This document shows positions 37,947 through 46,240 of a DNA stretch of 64,000 bases, piece after piece (the stretch's first letter is position 1; each line of letters opens with the position of its first letter). This DNA is from Bacteroidales bacterium (GTDB lineage: Bacteria > Bacteroidota > Bacteroidia > Bacteroidales > Rikenellaceae), in assembly GCA_910575495.1 (NCBI GenBank), contig CAJTFS010000002.1:310001-374000 (forward strand), read 5' to 3'. The notes below the pieces were generated by a model that saw only the letters and a list, made by a program, of their open reading frames with translations, did not search any database and had not been told where the DNA came from. A program made the position numbers and the translations under genes.

Positions 37947-38546
37947 ATGGGAAACAAAGAGATCATTATCGTGCTGCTCGACCGGTTCGCCGACTGGGAA
38001 GCGGCCTTTCTGGCCCCGGCGCTGCGCGGGGGCGTGATGCCGGACCATACGGGATACTGCGAAGTGAAATACATGACCTCCGACGGCGCAGCGGTCCGGT
38101 CGCTGGGCGGGATGCGCGTGACGCCGGATCAGGTGGCCGGGCCGCTGCCCGAGACGTGTGCGGGAGTGGTACTTGCGGGCGGCACAAGCTGGCAGACGCC
38201 GGGCGCCGAACGGATCGTGCCCGTGGTGGAAGAAGCGCTGCGGCGCGGACTGCCGGTCGGGGCGATCTGCAATGCGGCCTCGTTCCTGGCGGCGCACGGC
38301 TTTCTGAACGACGTGCGCCACACGGGCAACACGGCGGAGATGCTGCAAGAGTGGGGCGGCGAACGCTACACGGGTGCGGCCCGCTTCGAAGAACGGCAGG
38401 CGGTGCGCGACGGCAACATCGTGACGGCCAACGGATCAGGCTTTCTGGAATTCACGCGCGAATATCTGCTGGCGCTGAGCGCCGACACGCCGGAAGCCAT
38501 CGGGGCCTGGTACGAATTCCACAAACGAGGCTTTTACAGAGCATAG
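37947..38546 (+). CDS. DJ-1/PfpI-family protein
   Basis: The 199-residue protein belongs to the class I glutamine amidotransferase-like DJ-1/PfpI superfamily. The nucleophile-elbow Cys is in VGAICNAASFLAAHG (about Cys110), where many relatives have AICHG; the following His is Asn here. It could act as a glyoxalase, deglycase or amidase-like enzyme; the replaced residue makes a protease role unlikely. It overlaps no gene and is followed 1 base later by the methyltransferase. Confidence 0.82.
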   Translation: MGNKEIIIVLLDRFADWEAAFLAPALRGGVMPDHTGYCEVKYMTSDGAAVRSLGGMRVTPDQVAGPLPETCAGVVLAGGTSWQTPGAERIVPVVEEALRRGLPVGAICNAASFLAAHGFLNDVRHTGNTAEMLQEWGGERYTGAARFEERQAVRDGNIVTANGSGFLEFTREYLLALSADTPEAIGAWYEFHKRGFYRA

Positions 38547-38547
38547 G

Positions 38548-39195
38548 ATGGACGCGCTGGAACGCTACATACACGACCACACCGAACCCGAAGAAGAACT
38601 GCTGCGGGAACTGGACCGCGAAACGCACCAACGGATGATCGCGCCGCGGATGCTGTCGGGGCACGTGCAGGGGCGCCTGCTGGAGATGATCGTGCGGATG
38701 CTGCGGCCGCGACGCGTGCTGGAAATCGGCACCTTCACGGGCTACTCGGCCCTCTCGATGGCGGCGGGGCTGGAAGCGGATGCGCGGCTCGACACGGTGG
38801 AAGCGGACGACGAACTGGAAGAGATGGCGCAGCGCTATTTCGACCGCTCGCCCCACGGCGCGAAAATCCGCCTGCACATAGGCTCGGCGCTCGACATAGC
38901 GCCGGCGCTTGGCGGGCCGTTCGACCTGGTGTTCATCGACGGCGACAAACGCGAATACCCGGACTACTACCGGATGCTGCTGGGCGACGGCGGCGGCAAA
39001 GCGCTGGTACACAGCGGAACGATACTGGTAGCCGACAACATACTATGGTCGGGCAAAGTGGCGGAACCCATCGTCCGCAACGACCGTCACACGCAAGCGC
39101 TGGTGGAGTTCAACCGCATGGTGACGGAAGACCCGCGGGTGGAAAACGTCATTGTACCGATCCGCGACGGACTGAACCTGATAAGGGTAAAGTAG
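38548..39195 (+). CDS. Class I SAM-dependent O-methyltransferase
   Basis: The 215-residue enzyme resembles caffeoyl-CoA/catechol-type O-methyltransferases. The SAM loop is VLEIGTFTGYSALSMA (about 58-73). The metal/substrate segment FDLVFIDGDKREYPDYY contains the metal-binding Asp, and VADNILWSGKV completes the site. Its natural substrate is unknown. It continues the run after the DJ-1 gene. Confidence 0.9.
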   Translation: MDALERYIHDHTEPEEELLRELDRETHQRMIAPRMLSGHVQGRLLEMIVRMLRPRRVLEIGTFTGYSALSMAAGLEADARLDTVEADDELEEMAQRYFDRSPHGAKIRLHIGSALDIAPALGGPFDLVFIDGDKREYPDYYRMLLGDGGGKALVHSGTILVADNILWSGKVAEPIVRNDRHTQALVEFNRMVTEDPRVENVIVPIRDGLNLIRVK

Positions 39196-39314
39196 GGCAG
39201 CGGCGGCAAATTCCGGAACCGTTTCCCACCGGGGCGCTCCGCAGCCTGCGGAGCGGGCAGCTGCGAACCTCCGCGCCGGGAGGCAACGGCTCGCAAGTAA
39301 ATACGAGAAAAAAA

Positions 39315-39638
39315 ATGGAAATCAAGGAACTGCAAGAGAGGGTAGACGCGTGGATCAAGGAATACGGGGTCCGCTACTTCTCGGAACTGACCAACATGGC
39401 GTGTCTGACCGAAGAAGTGGGGGAGCTGGCGCGCGTAATGGCCCGCCGCTACGGCGACCAGTCGTTCAAGGCGGGCGAAAACACCGACCCGGCCGACGAA
39501 ATGGCCGATGTGCTGTGGGTGCTGGTGTGTCTGGCCAATCAGACGGGCGTGGACCTCACGGCAGCCCTGGAAGCCAATTTTGCCAAGAAAACCACGCGCG
39601 ACAAGGAGCGCCACAAGGCGAACGGGAAACTGAAATAA
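39315..39638 (+). CDS. MazG-like nucleotide pyrophosphohydrolase
   Basis: The 107-residue all-alpha protein carries the MazG metal motif pattern EEVGELARVMARR (ExxE) and DPADEMADVLWVLVCLAN (ExxD). It probably hydrolyses non-canonical NTPs to NMPs and pyrophosphate. A 119-base spacer upstream contains a CGCTCCGCAG hairpin at about 39235-39256. A terminator follows at 39662. Confidence 0.9.
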   Translation: MEIKELQERVDAWIKEYGVRYFSELTNMACLTEEVGELARVMARRYGDQSFKAGENTDPADEMADVLWVLVCLANQTGVDLTAALEANFAKKTTRDKERHKANGKLK

Positions 39639-39661
39639 CGCACCAACTTGCACCGGAAATC

Positions 39662-39695
39662 AAAAGTTCCCCGACCGATACGCGGGGAACTTTTT
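39662..39695 (+). terminator. Rho-independent terminator after the MazG gene
   Basis: An 11-bp stem AAAAGTTCCCC (39662-39672) pairs with 39684-39694 and ends in five T. Confidence 0.9.
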
Positions 39696-39699
39696 CATG

Positions 39700-40061
39700 C
39701 ACACTGCCATTCTAAAAATTAGAACCGACGATTCGGGAAACATAGTATTCCTAACCCGGTGCCGCTTTATAAGCATCGACCGAAGCTATCGGAACATGAA
39801 TCGTGGTATTACTCGGAAAGCAGCAATAATTCATCGAGGTAACTATTTTAATTATTACCTCACCATTCCATCCAATAAACATGGAGGTGTTACAGGCCTG
39901 CAATATATATATCCGTCAAATTGCTATAAATACAGACTATGTCGCGGCCCCGTCGGGACAGCAATGGAAAATTTAGGAAAATGTTTTGCAAAACGCAACT
40001 ATCAACCGAAGTATTGCCACGATATATCAACCAATAATCGGTTGGAGCGAGATACCCGGAC
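39700..40061. other. AT-richer intergenic stretch without a supported gene
   Basis: A 135-codon frame crosses this stretch but lacks protein-like composition and overlaps the terminator of the minus-strand mutase. One inverted repeat GAGGTAA (39836-39842) / TTACCTC (39855-39861) is visible. I see nothing else supportable. Confidence 0.5.
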
Positions 40062-40093
40062 AAAAAACGGCACCCGCCGAAAAGCGGATGCCG
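40062..40093 (-). terminator. Terminator of the phosphohexomutase gene
   Basis: On the minus strand a CGGCATCCGC/GCGGGTGCCG stem (one wobble) is followed by six T. Confidence 0.82.
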
Positions 40094-40113
40094 GGAGAGA
40101 ATAAACAAGGTGT

Positions 40114-41865
40114 TTACTCCAGCTTGAGGTCTTTCTTGATGCCCTCGATCTTGGCGTCGAGCTGCTCCAAGGTGGCATCGAAGTCGGCGACGGAAGCCAG
40201 GGGCGCCTTGACGCCGAAGTAGAACTTGATCTTGGGCTCGGTGCCGGAGGGACGGACCGAAACGATGGTGCCGTCCTCGGTGAACCATTGCAGAACATTG
40301 CTCTTGTCCTGCACAATGGGAGTTTTGGCGCCGGTCCGGACGTCGGTTTGCTCCAAAGAAAGGAAGTCATTGATTTTAACGACGGGCGAACCGAGGATCG
40401 AGCGGGGCGGCGTGGCGCGGAAGTCGACCATCATCTTCTGGATGAGCTCGGCGCCCTCCTTGCCCTTGCGGACGACCGACACGAGGCCCTCGCGGAAGAA
40501 ACCGTACTTGACGTAGAGCTCCTGCAACCACTCGTAGAGCGTGAGTCCCATGGTATCCATGGCCCAAGCGGCGGCCTCGGCCGCGAGCGAACAAGCCGAC
40601 ACGCCGTCCTTGTCGCGCACGTAGTCGCCGGCCAGGTAACCGAACGACTCCTCGCCGCCGCCGATATACTTGGCCTTGCCCTCGTTCTCGCGGATGATCT
40701 TGGCGATGTACTTGAAACCGGTGAGGCAATCGTAGCACCTGACGCCGAAGTGATCGGCGACAGCGTTGGCCATCAACGAAGTGACGATGGTCTTGACGAC
40801 ATACTGATTGCCGTCGAGCTTGCCCAGCTCGGCCCAGCGGGTGAGCTGGTAACTCATCAACAACACGAGCGTCTGGTTGCCGTTGAGCAGGACATACTCG
40901 CCCTTCTTGTTGCGCAGGGCGACGCCGATGCGGTCGGAATCGGGGTCGGTGGCCAAGACGAGGTCGGCACCCTCGCGGGCGGCGAGGTCGATGGCCATGG
41001 CCATGGTTTTGCGCTCCTCGGGGTTGGGCGACTCGACGGTGGGGAAGTTGCCGTCGATGACCGACTGCTCCTTGACCATGATGACGTTGGTGAAGCCGAA
41101 CTTCTTCAAGGAAGCGGGCACGAGGCGCACGCCGGCGCCGTGCATGGGGGAGTAGACGATCTTCATGTCGTGGTGCTTGCGGACGCTCTCGGGCGAGAGG
41201 GAGAGCTCGTGCACCTTATTGAGATAAATCTCGTCGAACTTCTCGTCGAGGACGGTGATGTTGCCGGGGTTCTTGCCCGTGAGGATCATATCGACGTCGG
41301 TGATCTTGGCGACCTCGGCGATGATGTTCTTGTCGTGGGGCGCGGTGACCTGCGAACCGTCGGTCCAATAAGCCTTGTAACCGTTGTACTCCTTGGGGTT
41401 GTGCGACGCTGTGACGACGACGCCCGAATGGCACTTCAACTCGCGGATGGCGAAACTCAACTCGGGCGTGGGACGCAAGGCGTCGAAGAGGAAGACGTCG
41501 AAATCGTTCGACGCGAAGATGTCGGCGACGCGCTCGGCGAACATGCGCGAATTGTTGCGGCTGTCGTGGCCGATGGCGACGCGGATGCGCTCGCCGGCGA
41601 AGTTCTTCCTGAGGTAGTTGGCCAAGCCCTGCGTAGCGGCGCCGACGGTATAGACGTTCATGCGGTTGGAACCCACGCCCATGATGCCGCGCAGGCCGCC
41701 CGTACCGAACTCGAGGTCCTTGTAGAAAGACTCGACGAGCTCCTTCATATCGTTGTCGATCAGATATTTGACCTGCTTTTTGGTCTCGTCGTCATAGTGC
41801 CCGTCGAGCCAGGTTTGCGCCTTGCGGAGCACCGTTTGTTCCAATTCGTTTGCCATAGGATTCAT
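40114..41865 (-). CDS. Phospho-sugar mutase (phosphoglucomutase/phosphomannomutase family)
   Basis: The 583-residue alpha-D-phosphohexomutase interconverts hexose 1- and 6-phosphates. The phosphoserine loop is TASHNPKEYNGYK (Ser154), the magnesium loop is TDPDSDRIGVAL, the sugar-binding loop is GGGEESFGYL, and the phosphate-binding loop is RPSGTEPKIKFY. Domain order and length match the long PGM/PMM form of Firmicutes and Bacteroidetes. Glucose- versus mannose-phosphate preference cannot be set. The start at 41865 (MNPMANELEQ) could also be 9 bases later. Confidence 0.93.
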   Translation of the reverse strand: MNPMANELEQTVLRKAQTWLDGHYDDETKKQVKYLIDNDMKELVESFYKDLEFGTGGLRGIMGVGSNRMNVYTVGAATQGLANYLRKNFAGERIRVAIGHDSRNNSRMFAERVADIFASNDFDVFLFDALRPTPELSFAIRELKCHSGVVVTASHNPKEYNGYKAYWTDGSQVTAPHDKNIIAEVAKITDVDMILTGKNPGNITVLDEKFDEIYLNKVHELSLSPESVRKHHDMKIVYSPMHGAGVRLVPASLKKFGFTNVIMVKEQSVIDGNFPTVESPNPEERKTMAMAIDLAAREGADLVLATDPDSDRIGVALRNKKGEYVLLNGNQTLVLLMSYQLTRWAELGKLDGNQYVVKTIVTSLMANAVADHFGVRCYDCLTGFKYIAKIIRENEGKAKYIGGGEESFGYLAGDYVRDKDGVSACSLAAEAAAWAMDTMGLTLYEWLQELYVKYGFFREGLVSVVRKGKEGAELIQKMMVDFRATPPRSILGSPVVKINDFLSLEQTDVRTGAKTPIVQDKSNVLQWFTEDGTIVSVRPSGTEPKIKFYFGVKAPLASVADFDATLEQLDAKIEGIKKDLKLE

Positions 41866-41913
41866 TGGTTTTATTTATAGTTGCAGATTGAACAGCTCCA
41901 AAAATTTTATATG

Positions 41914-41944
41914 CAAATATAGGAAATAAAATTCGATAATTCAA
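41914..41944 (-). promoter_or_regulatory. Promoter of the phosphohexomutase gene
   Basis: On the minus strand TTG at 41944-41942, a 20-base spacer and TATATTTG at 41921-41914 match the consensus. Confidence 0.82.
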
Positions 41945-41978
41945 TATCAACGAGTTAAAATTTCGGAGGCGGAAACCG

Positions 41979-42010
41979 TTGGTTTTCTATATATAAAAAA
42001 AGAATATTTG
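41979..42010 (+). promoter_or_regulatory. Probable dnaA promoter
   Basis: TTG at 41979-41981, a 21-base spacer and AATATTTG at 42003-42010 (one mismatch to TAnnTTTG) would give a leader of about 65 bases that contains the DnaA box. Confidence 0.5.
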
Positions 42011-42040
42011 CAACCGCTTTCCGAAGATTTTTTTGCGAAT

Positions 42041-42049
42041 TTATTCACA
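42041..42049 (+). promoter_or_regulatory. DnaA box in the dnaA leader
   Basis: TTATTCACA matches the DnaA-box consensus TTATNCACA and lies 35 bases upstream of the dnaA ATG, between the probable promoter and the gene, a position suited to autoregulation. Confidence 0.7.
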
Positions 42050-42083
42050 ACTTTGTCGCATCAAAAACAGTGCAACCCTAATC

Positions 42084-43493
42084 ATGCTATCCAACCCGCA
42101 GACATATAGCGATATGTGGCAGAACTGCCTTGACCGCATCAAGGCCCAGACTTCGGCCGAGGAGTTCAAGAAGTGGTTCCAGCCCATCGTACCGCTCGAA
42201 TTCGACGGCACGATCCTGCGCCTGCGGGTACCCAACGAGAGCTATGTGCACCAGATCGAGAAGAACTACATTCCCTTTCTGAAGCCCATCATCTCGCAAC
42301 TCTACGGACAACAGACGCGGCTGCACTATGCGGTGCCGCGCGCTGCAGCGCCCGTGGCCGTGCCGGCCGATGCCGACACGACGGCCATCTCGCGCTTCAA
42401 CACGCAGACGAACACCGCAAATATAGAAAATCCTTTTGTTATTCCGGGTCTGAAGAAGATCATCGTCGATCCGCGGCTCAACCCGAACCTGACGTTCAAC
42501 AGCTTCATCGAAGGCGAGTGCAACCGTCTGGCGCGCTCGGCGGGCATGTCGGTGGCGGTGAATCCGGGCAACAACCCCTTCAACCCCCTATATATATATG
42601 GAGACTCGGGACTGGGCAAGACCCACATCGTACAAGCCGTAGGTCATGAAGTACGCCAACGCCATCCGGAACTGCAGGTGCTCTATGTATCGATGAACAA
42701 GTTCCAGGCCCAGTTCCAGACGGCCTACAAAAACGGCGAAATACCCGACTTCATCCATTTCTACCAGATGATCGACGTACTGATCATCGACGACATCCAG
42801 GAACTGACGGGCAAGGCGGGAACGCAGAACGCCTTCTTCAACATATTCAACCACCTGCAACTGGCCGGCAAGCAACTGATCCTGACGTCGGACAAACCGC
42901 CCGTGGAACTGAAAGACATCGAACAACGCCTGCTGACCCGCTTCAAATGGGGACTCTCGGCCCAGCTGAACGTACCCGACCACGAAACCAAACTGAAGAT
43001 CATCCGTGCCAAAGCCCAACGGCTCGATGCGCAGATCTCGGACGAAGTGGTGGCCTATCTGGCCGACAACATCTCGGCCAACGTACGCGAAATAGAAGGG
43101 GCGCTGTCGTCGCTGGTGGCCAACGCCTCGTTCCTGGGCCGCAAGATCACGACGACGCTGGCCAAAGACATACTGAAAGCCTACGTCAAGGTATACCAAA
43201 AGGAGATCACCATCGACCACATTATCGATGTGGTCTGCAAACATCTGAACCTCGACTACGCACGCTTCAACTCGACGGAACGGACCCGCGAGATAGCCCA
43301 GGCGCGCCAAATAGCCATGTATCTGGCCAAACAACACACCAAAGCCCCGCTGACGACCATCGGAGCCTCCATCGGCGGCCGCAACCACGCGACCGTACTC
43401 CACTCCTGCAAAGCGGTGGCGAACCTGATGGAAACCGACAAGAACTTCCGTCTTCAAGTGACGGAAATCGAAAAGAAAGTCCAGGCCCAATAA
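42084..43493 (+). CDS. dnaA: Chromosomal replication initiator DnaA
   Basis: The 469-residue initiator binds DnaA boxes and opens oriC. Domain I is at the N-terminus (MWQNCLDRIKAQTSAEEFKKW...). The AAA+ core has Walker A YGDSGLGKTH (172-181) and Walker B DVLIIDDIQEL. The C-terminal helix-turn-helix shows TTIGASIGGRNHATVLHSC. Asp-Ser replaces the more common Gly-Val in the Walker A loop, seen in other Bacteroidetes. The start is ATG 42084; an upstream TTG is not needed. Confidence 0.97.
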   Translation: MLSNPQTYSDMWQNCLDRIKAQTSAEEFKKWFQPIVPLEFDGTILRLRVPNESYVHQIEKNYIPFLKPIISQLYGQQTRLHYAVPRAAAPVAVPADADTTAISRFNTQTNTANIENPFVIPGLKKIIVDPRLNPNLTFNSFIEGECNRLARSAGMSVAVNPGNNPFNPLYIYGDSGLGKTHIVQAVGHEVRQRHPELQVLYVSMNKFQAQFQTAYKNGEIPDFIHFYQMIDVLIIDDIQELTGKAGTQNAFFNIFNHLQLAGKQLILTSDKPPVELKDIEQRLLTRFKWGLSAQLNVPDHETKLKIIRAKAQRLDAQISDEVVAYLADNISANVREIEGALSSLVANASFLGRKITTTLAKDILKAYVKVYQKEITIDHIIDVVCKHLNLDYARFNSTERTREIAQARQIAMYLAKQHTKAPLTTIGASIGGRNHATVLHSCKAVANLMETDKNFRLQVTEIEKKVQAQ

Positions 43494-43956
43494 AGAGAGG
43501 AGGCGAGAGGAGCGGAAAAGCCGAGCCGGAAGAACCGGGAGCAAGAGACAGAGCGAAAAGGCTGCGACCAACCGGGCGAGGAACGAAAGAGGCGCCGGAA
43601 CAAAGAGGGCGCAAAAGGACCGAGAGGAGCGAAAGAGGCGAAAAGCCGAGCCGGAAGAACCGGGAGCGAGAGGGGCCGAGCGGAAAAGCTACCCCCCCGG
43701 GCGGACGAAAGAAGGCTGCGAAAGACGCCCCCAAGAGACTGCCGGACAAGAATCGAACGGACAAAAACGCCCGAAGAAGAGACTGCCGGAACTCGAACCG
43801 ACGAAAACACCGGCGAGAGAGTGACGGAGGGAGACAGAAAGGGAGACGGAGGGAGACGGAGGGAGACAGGAAGAAACAAGAGGAAACAAGAAAACGAGGG
43901 GAAAGGCGCGAAAGAACAGCGCGAGAAACAACGAAGAACGCGCCGAACCGAAGAAT
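43494..43956. repeat. Purine-rich low-complexity region with internal repeats
   Basis: About 460 bases downstream of dnaA are strongly G/A-biased on the plus strand. A 27-base segment starting AAAAGCCGAGCCGGAAG is repeated exactly at 43516-43542 and 43641-43667, and GGAGACGGAG-type units repeat near 43830-43870. Frames through it read Arg/Glu/Lys-rich nonsense. Its style resembles 28848-29433. Confidence 0.75.
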
Positions 43957-43960
43957 AAAA

Positions 43961-43994
43961 AAGGAGCCGTGACGATATGGAGTCGCGGCTTTTT
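43961..43994 (+). terminator. Terminator ending the dnaA transcript
   Basis: AGCCGTGAC (43965-43973) pairs with GTCGCGGCT (43982-43990, one G-U) and is followed by TTTT. Confidence 0.75.
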
Positions 43995-44009
43995 CGTATC
44001 TTCGCACCG

Positions 44010-44903
44010 ATGGATCAACCCAAACTGGAACGCCTGCTGCGGCTGATGAAACTGCTGACGGCCAACACGACCTACAATGTCGACCAACTGGCCGAGAGGC
44101 TCTCGATGTCGCGCCGCACGGTCTACCGCTACATCGACACCTTCCGCGAAGCGGGCTTCGTAATCAAGAAAACGGGCGACTGCATCCGTCTGGACAAAGA
44201 ATCGCCCCATTTCCGCGACATATCGCAACTGGTTCACTTCACGGAAGAAGAAGCCGTGATACTGAAAAACGCCATCGAAAACATCGATGACACGAACCTG
44301 CTGAAACAGAACCTCAAACGCAAGCTCTACTCGGTCTACGACAACAAGACGCTGGCCGACACGGTGGTGCGCGGCAAGAACGCGCCCAACATCCGGCGCC
44401 TGATCGAAGCCATCGAAGAAGAACGCCAGGCGGTGCTGCACGGCTACCAATCGCCCCACGGCGGCGAAGTCCGCGACCGCCGGGTGGAACCGTTCGCTTT
44501 CACGACGAACTATGTACAGGTGTGGTGCTACGACCCGGAAGACGGGACGAACAAACTGTTCAAGACCTCGCGCATCGGCTCGGTGACGCTGGGCGACGAA
44601 TGGCAACACGCCGCGGAACACCGCGAAGGTTTCATCGACGCATTCCGCCTGCACGGCAACCGCCGCTATCGGGTGCGGCTCGAACTGGGCATGCTGGCCT
44701 ACAACCTGCTGTGCGAAGAATACCCGCTGGCCGAACGCGACATCCGGCCGCTGAGGGAAGGCCGCTGGCTGCTGGAGACCGAAGTGGCGGGCATGGCGGG
44801 CGTAGGACGCTTCGTAGCGGGACTTCTGGACGACATCCGCATTGTCGATTCGCCGGAACTGGTGGCGCATCTGCGCCGCTACATGGCTGAAAACATGCTC
44901 TGA
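44010..44903 (+). CDS. HTH/WYL-domain transcriptional regulator
   Basis: From ATG 44010 (MDQPKLERLLRLMKLL) the protein is 297 residues. An N-terminal winged HTH (VDQLAERLSMSRRTVYRYIDTFREAGF, split over 24-49) is followed by a WYL-type ligand-binding region (EPFAFTTNYVQVWCYDPEDG, about 165-184) in which the usual W-Y-L triad is modified. Such proteins sense nucleotides or small ligands. An earlier ATG (43977) lies inside the terminator stem. A -7-like TATCTTCG (43997-44004) lies 5 bases upstream, so the mRNA may be leaderless. Confidence 0.82.
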   Translation: MDQPKLERLLRLMKLLTANTTYNVDQLAERLSMSRRTVYRYIDTFREAGFVIKKTGDCIRLDKESPHFRDISQLVHFTEEEAVILKNAIENIDDTNLLKQNLKRKLYSVYDNKTLADTVVRGKNAPNIRRLIEAIEEERQAVLHGYQSPHGGEVRDRRVEPFAFTTNYVQVWCYDPEDGTNKLFKTSRIGSVTLGDEWQHAAEHREGFIDAFRLHGNRRYRVRLELGMLAYNLLCEEYPLAERDIRPLREGRWLLETEVAGMAGVGRFVAGLLDDIRIVDSPELVAHLRRYMAENML

Positions 44904-45412
44904 CCAAGGAATTTCCCGAATCTCACAACGGCTCCCTGCTGACCGGAATCGTGCCGGGCAAGATTTCGCACCCGGGAAGTTCCTTTCGCAGTCGCAGATT
45001 CTTCACTTCATGCAGAATGACGGGTGACAGGGTAATTCAGCCATGAATCCGGGTAAACTTGCGAATGCAATCTTCCTTTCTGCAACTCCCGGAACCACAG
45101 GGTAGCAACTTCTCCCGGCGGAGGTCCGCCCCGTTAGTTTCCGCGGACTGTATCCCGAAATCCGGCTCCTGGCAGAGTGCAGGCTGCGCCCCGGCCACCC
45201 GGCTGCCCGAAAACAGAATCGGCAAGAGGGGAGGGCTTATCAACAAGCATTTTTTTACTTTCGATTCCCGATTTTTCAACATGTGTCACAACCTGTCACA
45301 AGCGGGCTGTTCCTTTGCAGTGTGAAATCAAGCTGAAAACGGAACCGGGGCGATCCGGACTCCGCCGAAGCGAAAAACCGCATGACAAGAAACCACTAAA
45401 AACCGACGAAAG
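44904..45412. other. Intergenic region with a repeat copy and unresolved structured DNA
   Basis: A diverged copy of the 25-bp dispersed repeat is at 44997-45021. The segment 45070-45240 is GC-rich with several possible stems (for example GTCCGC near 45126 with GCGGAC near 45145, and two GCAACT...CCCGG words). An 81-codon minus-strand frame here is not convincing. No known riboswitch signature was recognised. Confidence 0.45.
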
Positions 45413-45625
45413 ATGGGAACAGCCTACAAAATCAGATGCCGCCACTGCGGCGCCCGATTCTCGCACTATCCCCAACCGAGCTACGGCATCCTGCCGCCCT
45501 GCGTGGGATGCGGCGACTATGTCGAAACCGAAACGGCCATCCGCTGCCCGGCGTGCCACAAGAAACTCAACACCACGCAGGAAGAATTCGCCCGCCAGGT
45601 GGAAGTGACCTACGAATGGGAGTGA
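45413..45625 (+). CDS. Small zinc-ribbon protein
   Basis: The 70-residue protein has three CxxC knuckles (CRHC at 9-12, CVGC near 30, CPAC near 45), enough for at least one zinc ribbon, and an acidic-aromatic end (VEVTYEWE). No known family name. A TTCCTTTG box at 45310-45317 may be its -7 element. It is not part of the prxQ unit by sequence evidence alone. Confidence 0.75.
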   Translation: MGTAYKIRCRHCGARFSHYPQPSYGILPPCVGCGDYVETETAIRCPACHKKLNTTQEEFARQVEVTYEWE

Positions 45626-45707
45626 CCCACGAAAAAGTGGCCCGTGACACGACGAACGAAAAAGATTTTTTACTATCTTTACCGAAAGTATTCTTTTTTG
45701 CACGACG

Positions 45708-46172
45708 ATGACCAAACCGCAACCGGGAGACAAGGCTCCCGATTTCCGATCGACCACCCAGGAGGGCGAACCGCTGACGCTGGCGGATCTGCGCGGCCAA
45801 CGCGTGATCCTCTACTTCTACCCGAAAGACAACACCTCGGGCTGCACGCTCGAAGCGCAGAGTCTGCGCGACGGCAAGGCGGAGCTGGCGCGGCAGGGAT
45901 TCCGCATCATCGGAGTGAGTCCCGACAGCGAAAAGTCGCACCGTAACTTCTGCGCCAAGCACGACCTGAACTTCACGCTGCTGGCCGACACCGACCACTC
46001 GGTGGCCGAAGCCTACGGTGTATGGGCCGAAAAATCGATGTACGGACGCAAGTACATGGGCATCCTGCGCACGACGTTCGTCATCGACGCCGAAGGCCGC
46101 ATCGAAAAGGTATTCGAAAAAGTGGACACGAAGAACCACTATCGCCAGATACTGGACTCGTACGCGAAGTAA
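45708..46172 (+). CDS. bcp: Thioredoxin-dependent thiol peroxidase (BCP/PrxQ)
   Basis: The 154-residue peroxidase reduces peroxides with electrons from thioredoxin. The peroxidatic Cys is Cys46 in [14 protein letters not shown]. The resolving Cys five residues later, present in E. coli BCP, is Gln51 here; instead Cys82 in SHRNFCAKH is available, matching the arrangement of the alpha-3 PrxQ subtype. It lies 68 bases upstream of recA on the same strand. Confidence 0.93.
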   Translation: MTKPQPGDKAPDFRSTTQEGEPLTLADLRGQRVILYFYPKDNTSGCTLEAQSLRDGKAELARQGFRIIGVSPDSEKSHRNFCAKHDLNFTLLADTDHSVAEAYGVWAEKSMYGRKYMGILRTTFVIDAEGRIEKVFEKVDTKNHYRQILDSYAK

Positions 46173-46240
46173 ACCGACGAAACGAAAAACAACCGGGAAA
46201 GACCCGGAAAAACAAGCAATCAAAAAAAAACAACCGAATA

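Noticed and set aside
39697..40104. A 135-codon plus-strand frame between the MazG gene and the mutase
   Set aside because: It overlaps terminators at both ends, has no recognisable features and is AT-rich without codon bias.
45037..45282. An 81-codon minus-strand Cys-containing frame, and a cobalamin or TPP riboswitch in the same place
   Set aside because: The frame shows no conserved pattern I can name, and the required riboswitch boxes are absent on both strands.
45255..45285. A tRNA/tmRNA T-arm-like TTTCGATTCCC
   Set aside because: No acceptor or anticodon stem can be built around it.
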